This document shows, piece after piece, positions 27,686 through 32,277 of a DNA stretch of 32,277 nt. The notes under the pieces were generated by a model. That model was not told the DNA's origin and did not search any database. It saw nothing but the letters and a program-made list of their open reading frames with translations. Made by a program: the position numbers and the translations under genes. Within the stretch, counting starts at the first letter, position 1. Every line of letters begins with the position of its first letter. Origin of the DNA: Verrucomicrobiota bacterium (GTDB taxonomy: Bacteria; Verrucomicrobiota; Verrucomicrobiia; Chthoniobacterales; UBA10450); NCBI GenBank assembly GCA_003219125.1, contig QHPP01000114.1, forward strand, positions 1 to 32,277, read 5' to 3'.

Positions 27686-27723
27686 TTAAGAGTCACTTGC
27701 TCTGCCAATTGAGCTAATGGTGC
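27686..27723 (-). pseudogene. Truncated tRNA-Lys: 5' half only, probable att-site remnant
   Basis: On the minus strand, 27723 to 27686 repeats the 5' half of the tRNA-Lys at 440-512, from the acceptor strand through the D arm and anticodon stem to the end of the anticodon loop. 37 of 38 bases are identical, and 27686-27717 matches 475-506 exactly. The single difference (GCACCAT for GCACCGT) would create a mismatch in the acceptor stem. The 3' half is missing: after CTCTTAA the sequence turns to CCAAAG. It cannot make a tRNA. The two copies are direct repeats 27.2 kb apart, as expected for an element inserted at the anticodon loop. Confidence 0.85.
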
Positions 27724-27787
27724 CTAGTAGTCTTTAATTTTCGAATCTCGAATTTCGAAAGTTTAAAAGTCTTGGCAATGCGAAAAA

Positions 27788-27961
27788 TTACGCCTGCGTA
27801 TGGCGCGCGTAGTGTCTCTCGACCCCTTTTGGGAGCAAACGTTTGCGACCGCGTTGCCGCCGGCGCGCCAGCGTGGCACGACCGGCTTTTGTCTTCATCC
27901 GTGCCCGAAATCCGTGCTGGCGTTTGCGCGTTCGCTTCGATGGTTGGTAAGTCCGCTTCAT
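27788..27961 (-). CDS. rpmH: Ribosomal protein L34
   Basis: The 57-residue product begins [20 protein letters not shown] and continues [20 protein letters not shown], the nearly invariant L34 signature; it ends with a short extra tail ([16 protein letters not shown]). L34 is a small basic protein of the 50S subunit bound to 23S rRNA. ATG 27961 is fixed by the family N-terminus. In most bacteria rnpA follows rpmH directly; here the downstream side is instead the tRNA-Lys remnant 64 bases away and then the presumed island. A plus-strand frame at 27772-27963 is only its antisense shadow. Confidence 0.97.
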   Translation of the reverse strand: MKRTYQPSKRTRKRQHGFRARMKTKAGRATLARRRQRGRKRLLPKGVERHYARHTQA

Positions 27962-28000
27962 AAAACCAAAAAATAATTTCGGCGCGTTTTGAGAGCGGTT

Positions 28001-28028
28001 ACAGTAGGAATGGGCGCGGCATTGTCAA
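28001..28028 (-). promoter_or_regulatory. Probable sigma70-type promoter of rpmH
   Basis: On the minus strand a perfect -35 TTGACA (28028-28023) is followed after 16 bases by TACTGT (28006-28001) as a weak -10. Transcription would begin near 27994, giving a leader of about 33 nt before rpmH. The -10 matches the consensus at only three of six positions, so the call rests mainly on the -35 and the location. Confidence 0.45.
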
Positions 28029-28109
28029 TCGGGGCAGGGCGATGTGAATGTCGGTCCCATCATTCCAGGATTGCCACCGCCTCGAATTTTTGAAATAAGC
28101 AATCCAACA

Positions 28110-28592
28110 ATGAGCGAAAAAGTCGTGATCGAGCCAGCAACCGAGGCCGACTTGGACGAGTTATCACAAATGCTCGGCGAATTGTTTGCTCAGGAGAGCG
28201 ACTTTCGGCCCGACAAAGAGAAACAACTTCGTGGGCTGCGCTTGATTTTCGAGCAACCAAGCCGCGGACGCGTTTTTGTGCTGCGACGCGACGGAGCCAT
28301 CGTTGGCATGATCAATTTACTCTTTACGATCAGCACAGCCGAAGGCGGGTTTGTCATTCTGCTTGAGGATCTGGTGATCCACAAAGAGTACCAGGGTCAT
28401 GGGTACGGTTCAAAACTCCTCGAACACGCAATCAATTTTGCGCGCCAGAAAAATTTCCTTCGTATTACTTTGTTGACTGACCGGCCGGAAAACCTGGCGC
28501 AAGAGTTTTTCCGGCGCCACGGCTTCCACGAATCTTCAATGATACCAATGCGGTTACTGATTACACCTGAAGGCGAACAGCCACAGTCATGA
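28110..28592 (+). CDS. GNAT-family N-acetyltransferase
   Basis: The product of about 160 residues, from ATG 28110, has the GNAT order. An N-terminal helix-turn (EATEADLDELSQML-like) comes first, then a central strand (GGFVILLEDLVIHKEYQ), the acetyl-CoA pyrophosphate loop Q-G-H-G-Y-G-S within EYQGHGYGSKLLEHAI, and a late FFRRHGF motif. It should transfer an acetyl group from acetyl-CoA to an amine; the acceptor cannot be inferred. The frame is open from an ATG at 28044, but residues before MSEKVVIEPA are not part of the fold, so I prefer the later start. It diverges from rpmH and converges on the aminopeptidase gene. Confidence 0.88.
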   Translation: MSEKVVIEPATEADLDELSQMLGELFAQESDFRPDKEKQLRGLRLIFEQPSRGRVFVLRRDGAIVGMINLLFTISTAEGGFVILLEDLVIHKEYQGHGYGSKLLEHAINFARQKNFLRITLLTDRPENLAQEFFRRHGFHESSMIPMRLLITPEGEQPQS

Positions 28593-28619
28593 CAAGGCGC
28601 GTCAGTCTCGCGTGCAGTG

Positions 28620-28637
28620 GCAGCCAGCGCTGGCTGC
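28620..28637. terminator. Perfect 18-bp palindrome between convergent genes
   Basis: GCAGCCAGCGCTGGCTGC reads the same on both strands and lies in the 79-bp gap between the converging acetyltransferase and aminopeptidase genes. The place suits a bidirectional terminator, but there is no U-run on either side, so a protein-binding site is also possible. Confidence 0.35.
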
Positions 28638-28671
28638 GATGATCCACGTTTTGCGAGCGACACGCCTGCCT

Positions 28672-31326
28672 CTACAGTTTTTGCTTGTCGAGCCAGGCAC
28701 TCAATTGACTTGCGAGTCGTTTTTTGAATTCCGACCGGAACTGAATTTCGTCCACCGCTTTTGCCACTTCGGTTGCACTCTCAGCAGGCAAATTAGCTTT
28801 TGCATAAGCCTTTAATTCATCGGCGCGGGAATCGTCCGAGAAGAAGGTGAACAGACTGGGCGCGTACCTGTTTGCCCCGAGCGCGTCGGTCTTCGCGAGC
28901 AGCGCTTTCATGTTCGCCTTTGCAAAGTCCCACGCAATATCCGGATGGTCGCTTTCACGAGCTACTTTCGAAACAAGAAATACCGCGCGGCTTGTTGGCA
29001 GCTCATCGGTGAGCGCAATTGGTAGGGTTTTCTTCACGAGCGTGGAATCGATCGCGCCAGCCAACGCGTCGTAGTAATTTTGTTTTTCCTCGGTGCTCGT
29101 CGTCTTCAGACCAAGCTCGTGAAGCTGGTTCCAAGTTGCTTCGTCGGCGTAGTGGCCGACGACCGCAAGAATTGGCGGACGAAGATCGGGTTGGAGCGAT
29201 TGTGGGTTTGTAAGATATTTCTTAAAACGCTCACGACAGCCCACGACGATTTTTTGATCGTTCAAATCTCCCAGCGCGGTGATTAAGCTCGCCCGCAAGT
29301 TTCCGGCGGTAGCTGGTTCGCCGTCTTTCGGATCCCAGCCCAGCGCATCAAAGGTCTGTCGCAAGATCGATCGCGCGTAGGCTTGAAATTTTTCCCGTTC
29401 CGGACGGCCAATGAGCAGCCGGTTAATAAAATCCAAGACATTGATGATCTGTTCACGCTCGGCGAGCTCGGTCGACGAAGGTAATTTATCGACCAGTCCG
29501 AAGTAGCGTGAGACAGACGCGCGGTTGGCTTGGACGAGCGCCCATGCGTCGCTCAGGAGATTGACGCGATCTTCAAGGCCCATCTGAGGCAGAGTTCGCA
29601 GCAATAAGTTCCAGGATTGCTCGTCATATTCGACGCGATAATTTCCTGCCCCGTTTACATTCAGTTTGAACGCTCGATCGGCTGGAATGTTTTGCAGACT
29701 GTCGATCTTGCCAGTCATTAACAAGGTCCCAGGCGCTTCTCCGATGACCGAATACGTTAAGGGAATTTTCCATTCGAGTGGTGGCGCATTCTTGAAATTG
29801 ATCGTGAAGGGTTCTTGCGTGAGCGAGACCTTGCCGCCTTCGCCTCGCTTGACTTTCACGACAGGAAATCCCGGTTGCTCGGTCCAACCTGCTGCTATTT
29901 CAGCGATCGGTTGACCCGACGATTCTGAAAGTGCGTTCCAAAGATCCGCGGTGGTGGAGTTCGAAAATTTATGCGCGGCGATATATCGACGAATTCCATC
30001 ACGAAAAACCACTTCGCCGAGAAAACTTTCGAGCATCCGAAGAAATGACTGGCCTTTTTTATAAGTGATGTCGTCAAATGCGCTATTCGCTTCGGCCTCA
30101 GTCGCGATCGGCTGCTGAATCGGATGCGTCGTCGATCTTGCGTCGCCTTCCATCGCTTGCTCCTTGGCAATACCGACACGCCGCGTGGGATCGCGCGGCA
30201 AATTTCTTCGCAGCCAAACTTCCCATTGCGGATTGAAATGCGCTGTGCATTTCGTTCCCATCCAGGAGGCGAATCCTTCGTTGAGCCAGAGATTGTCCCA
30301 CCATGCCATTGTCACGAGGTCGCCAAACCACTGATGTGCCATCTCGTGCGCAAGCACTTCATAGATATCTTGCTTGGTCTCCGCAGAAGAGTTTTTCGGG
30401 TCAAACAAAAGCGCGGATTCGTAATAAGTAATGCCGCCCCAGTTTTCCATGGCGCCTCCAAAGCCGCCGGGTAGAGCGATTTGATCCAGCTTCGGAAGCG
30501 GATAAGGCACACCGAAATAATCGTTGTAATATTTCAGAATCTGCGCCGTGGCTTCGAGCGCGTAGCGACCCATCTCGGCTTTGCCTTTTGTTGTGATCAC
30601 GCGGATCTGCGTGGGTCCACTTCGCGATTCGATGAGATCTAGTTCGCCTGCGACGAAAACGTTGAGATAACTCGACATTGACGGGTTCGCGGCAAAGCGT
30701 ATCTCCTTTCCATCCGAGACCTTTTTCTCGCTCTCAATCGGCATGTTCGACACCGCAAGCCAGTTTTCCGGCACTACTGCCGTCAGTTGAAAACGCGCAC
30801 GAAAACTGGGCTCGTCCCAACATGGAAAGAGACGCCGTGCGTCCGTGGCTTCGAACTGCGTGCCGAGAGCAATCTTTTTCGCGCCTGTGCCCTGCTCCTG
30901 ATATCGCATGTAAAAAAGGCCCTGGCCTTGCTGATTGATCTTGCCTGAAAACGTAAGCGCGAGTGTGTGACTGCCGGTTGCCAGTTGGGATGGCAAGGCT
31001 AGCGTGAGCAGCTCGTTCTTCTCGTCGATTTTCATCGCAGATTGCGGCAGCGCTTTGCCATCGATAGACGCCTCTATGACTTTGAGCTTGAGCGCATTCA
31101 GGACTAGCTGATGAACGGGGTTGTGAACGCCCAGCTCCACGGTTTCGCTCCCAGTGAACGTGAAATTGTCGATATTGGGGACGAACCGAACGGAATATTT
31201 TATCGGGACGACCTCTTTCGGCAGCTTTCCCGGTGTTCTTGCAAACTCGAAAGGTTTTTCTGAATGAATGGTAGAGCGGAGCATAATAAAAAATAGACTA
31301 GCAAAAAAAAGAAGCGGGGCGCGCAT
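28672..31326 (-). CDS. M1-family zinc aminopeptidase (PepN/ERAP type), exported
   Basis: From ATG 31326 the product is 884 residues and begins MRAPLLFFASLFFIMLRSTI, a signal peptide, so it is probably periplasmic or surface-bound. It has the M1 substrate-binding motif GGAMENWGG (GAMEN at 291-295) and the zinc site HEMAH (H327, H331) with the third ligand E350 in LNEGFASWMG exactly 18 residues after the second His; E328 is the catalytic base. A C-terminal helical domain of about 350 residues corresponds to the ERAP1-C region. It removes N-terminal residues from peptides. Start codons 93 and 36 bases upstream are in frame, but the residues they add do not suit an export signal. All key residues are present, so it should be active. 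Confidence 0.94.
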   Translation of the reverse strand: MRAPLLFFASLFFIMLRSTIHSEKPFEFARTPGKLPKEVVPIKYSVRFVPNIDNFTFTGSETVELGVHNPVHQLVLNALKLKVIEASIDGKALPQSAMKIDEKNELLTLALPSQLATGSHTLALTFSGKINQQGQGLFYMRYQEQGTGAKKIALGTQFEATDARRLFPCWDEPSFRARFQLTAVVPENWLAVSNMPIESEKKVSDGKEIRFAANPSMSSYLNVFVAGELDLIESRSGPTQIRVITTKGKAEMGRYALEATAQILKYYNDYFGVPYPLPKLDQIALPGGFGGAMENWGGITYYESALLFDPKNSSAETKQDIYEVLAHEMAHQWFGDLVTMAWWDNLWLNEGFASWMGTKCTAHFNPQWEVWLRRNLPRDPTRRVGIAKEQAMEGDARSTTHPIQQPIATEAEANSAFDDITYKKGQSFLRMLESFLGEVVFRDGIRRYIAAHKFSNSTTADLWNALSESSGQPIAEIAAGWTEQPGFPVVKVKRGEGGKVSLTQEPFTINFKNAPPLEWKIPLTYSVIGEAPGTLLMTGKIDSLQNIPADRAFKLNVNGAGNYRVEYDEQSWNLLLRTLPQMGLEDRVNLLSDAWALVQANRASVSRYFGLVDKLPSSTELAEREQIINVLDFINRLLIGRPEREKFQAYARSILRQTFDALGWDPKDGEPATAGNLRASLITALGDLNDQKIVVGCRERFKKYLTNPQSLQPDLRPPILAVVGHYADEATWNQLHELGLKTTSTEEKQNYYDALAGAIDSTLVKKTLPIALTDELPTSRAVFLVSKVARESDHPDIAWDFAKANMKALLAKTDALGANRYAPSLFTFFSDDSRADELKAYAKANLPAESATEVAKAVDEIQFRSEFKKRLASQLSAWLDKQKL

Positions 31327-31466
31327 TTCCCGCACTAAACAACCCGTGCCGAAGAATTGCATCTGCAAAGGTGGATCGGCCGGTCCGCGGGCGATGCTAG
31401 TTAATGCGGCTTTCGCCACGATTAGGATTATTTAACACCGAGCGTGAAACGCTCAATCGACCGCAT

Positions 31467-31910
31467 TCACTGCACAACGAGCACCAACAGCAGTTGTCCA
31501 CTCCCAACCTGCGGCCCTTTGATCACGAGCGGACTCCGCTTACTCAACTTGGCGTCCGTTTCGAGCAAAAGCTCTTTCTCCTTGTACAATTTCAGATTCA
31601 AAACATAACCAGCTTCACTTTCGCCTCGGGCATCGACACGTAGCCCGAAAAATTTGCTGGTTGCGAGCCAGTCTTCCTGACCGGTTTTGAGTGTCTTGCT
31701 CGACTGGCCGATAACCTGAAACTGGTTGTAACCGAAAAGTTCCTTCAGAAGCCGCTCGATCCGAGTCAATTCCGGCGGGATCGATTCCGGTTGCGCGACA
31801 TTTTCCGCGATCACGAGTCCGCTCCAAACGGTCTCCGCCGCGCGTAATCCCGGCGCTGTGCTCACGATCAGCGCGATAAAAGCGGTGACGAACGGGAGCG
31901 AGCGAACCAT
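31467..31910 (-). CDS. Small exported protein, function unknown
   Basis: The 147-residue product starts with a signal peptide (MVRSLPFVTAFIALIVSTAP, cleavage likely after LRAA). The mature part contains a short helix (IPPELTRIERLLKELFGYNQ) followed by four to five beta strands (FQVIGQSSKTL, GYVLNLKLYKEKELLLETDA, QLLLVLVVQ). I do not recognise the family. It lies 6 bases downstream of the membrane-protein gene at 31917-32270 on the same strand, so the two form a transcription unit. The 140 bases between it and the aminopeptidase start hold no gene. Confidence 0.75.
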   Translation of the reverse strand: MVRSLPFVTAFIALIVSTAPGLRAAETVWSGLVIAENVAQPESIPPELTRIERLLKELFGYNQFQVIGQSSKTLKTGQEDWLATSKFFGLRVDARGESEAGYVLNLKLYKEKELLLETDAKLSKRSPLVIKGPQVGSGQLLLVLVVQ

Positions 31911-31916
31911 GAGCCG

Positions 31917-32270
31917 TTATTTGGCTGCGTAATCCGCTGGCAGCGACTGTAATCCCTCAGTCCAGAGCACCGTTACCCGGTCCCCTTTTGCCTCGAACAT
32001 CGAAACGGTCGCATTTGGGCTCACAACCGGATCAACGCGCGCGTTTAGAATCTGCGAGAGATATTGCGACTGCTCGGCTGGATTCTTCTCCCGCATAACG
32101 AAAACGGCGAAAACGAGAAAGAGTGCTAGCGAAGCCGTTCCCGTCCAAAACAGTCGACGGATCGTCCACCAAGTGGAAACCTCGGCAGCCTGCTCTCGAA
32201 ACGGCTCGACATTTTCGCGCGCGATTCTCTCGCGGAGTTGATGGCTGAAGAACTCTTCATTTGCTATCAC
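31917..32270 (-). CDS. Single-pass membrane protein, possibly anti-sigma-like
   Basis: The visible product (117 residues from a GTG at 32270) has a charged cytoplasmic-looking N-terminus (about 40 residues), one membrane helix (about 41-60, TGTASLALFLVFAVFV) and a periplasmic C-terminal domain ending in SLPADYAAK. The layout of a short soluble head, one helix and an outside tail is that of a small anti-sigma factor, but the ZAS Cys/His motif is absent, so this is only a possibility. The frame remains open to the window edge, so the start is uncertain. Confidence 0.65.
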   Translation of the reverse strand: MIANEEFFSHQLRERIARENVEPFREQAAEVSTWWTIRRLFWTGTASLALFLVFAVFVMREKNPAEQSQYLSQILNARVDPVVSPNATVSMFEAKGDRVTVLWTEGLQSLPADYAAK

Positions 32271-32277
32271 GTGGGCG

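Noticed and set aside
440-27723. An integrase, transposase or relaxase to mobilise the block
   Set aside because: No frame shows tyrosine/serine recombinase, DDE or relaxase motifs.
27772-27963. 63-codon plus-strand frame
   Set aside because: It is the exact antisense of rpmH, whose L34 sequence is unmistakable.
1-32277. CRISPR array or rRNA gene
   Set aside because: There are no regularly spaced short repeats and no rRNA-like sequence anywhere in the window.

Overview
The window reads as a bacterial chromosome segment, moderately GC-rich over most of its length, from an uncultured-looking Gram-negative organism. The M1 aminopeptidase with a signal peptide, the O-antigen ligase/polymerase-type protein, the HAF-repeat protein and the style of the secreted Cys-rich protein at the left end would fit a soil Verrucomicrobiota-like genome. 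That assignment is a guess from gene style; no rRNA or other phylogenetic marker except ribosomal protein L34 is present.

Layout. The left edge has a small exported Cys/His protein (22-408) and an intact tRNA-Lys(CTT) on the minus strand (440-512). From there to about 27.69 kb lies a block that looks like an accessory island: at 27686-27723 the 5' half of the same tRNA-Lys gene occurs again in direct orientation, and immediately beyond it sits the housekeeping gene rpmH (L34). Inside the block, a visibly AT-rich pair (a 49-residue membrane peptide plus an Asp-box lipoprotein), a frameshifted remnant of the comM 3' end and a HAF-repeat protein lie between two near-identical 103-bp direct repeats (587-689 and 5814-5916). 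Next comes a secreted parallel beta-helix/FG-GAP gene broken by a frameshift (6586-8831).

The core of the window is a tightly packed plus-strand operon, 8962-24678. It encodes a subtilisin-family protease with an I9-like propeptide and a Cys cluster beside the catalytic Ser, a 1139-residue DUF6603-type beta-rich protein, and three large proteins of 1082, 1640 and 596 residues that match no named function I know. The last four genes are separated by ATGA overlaps or a few bases. I regard this five-gene set as the best candidate for an undescribed multi-protein system. Its parts look built to be made together, with a membrane hairpin in the 1082-residue protein and a coiled coil at the start of the 1640-residue protein. 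An O-antigen ligase-like polytopic membrane protein (25191-27575) closes the block.

The right flank looks like ordinary chromosome: rpmH with a recognisable promoter, a GNAT acetyltransferase, a convergent M1-family aminopeptidase, and two small minus-strand genes (an exported protein and a single-pass membrane protein) running toward the window edge. I found no integrase, transposase, CRISPR array or rRNA.
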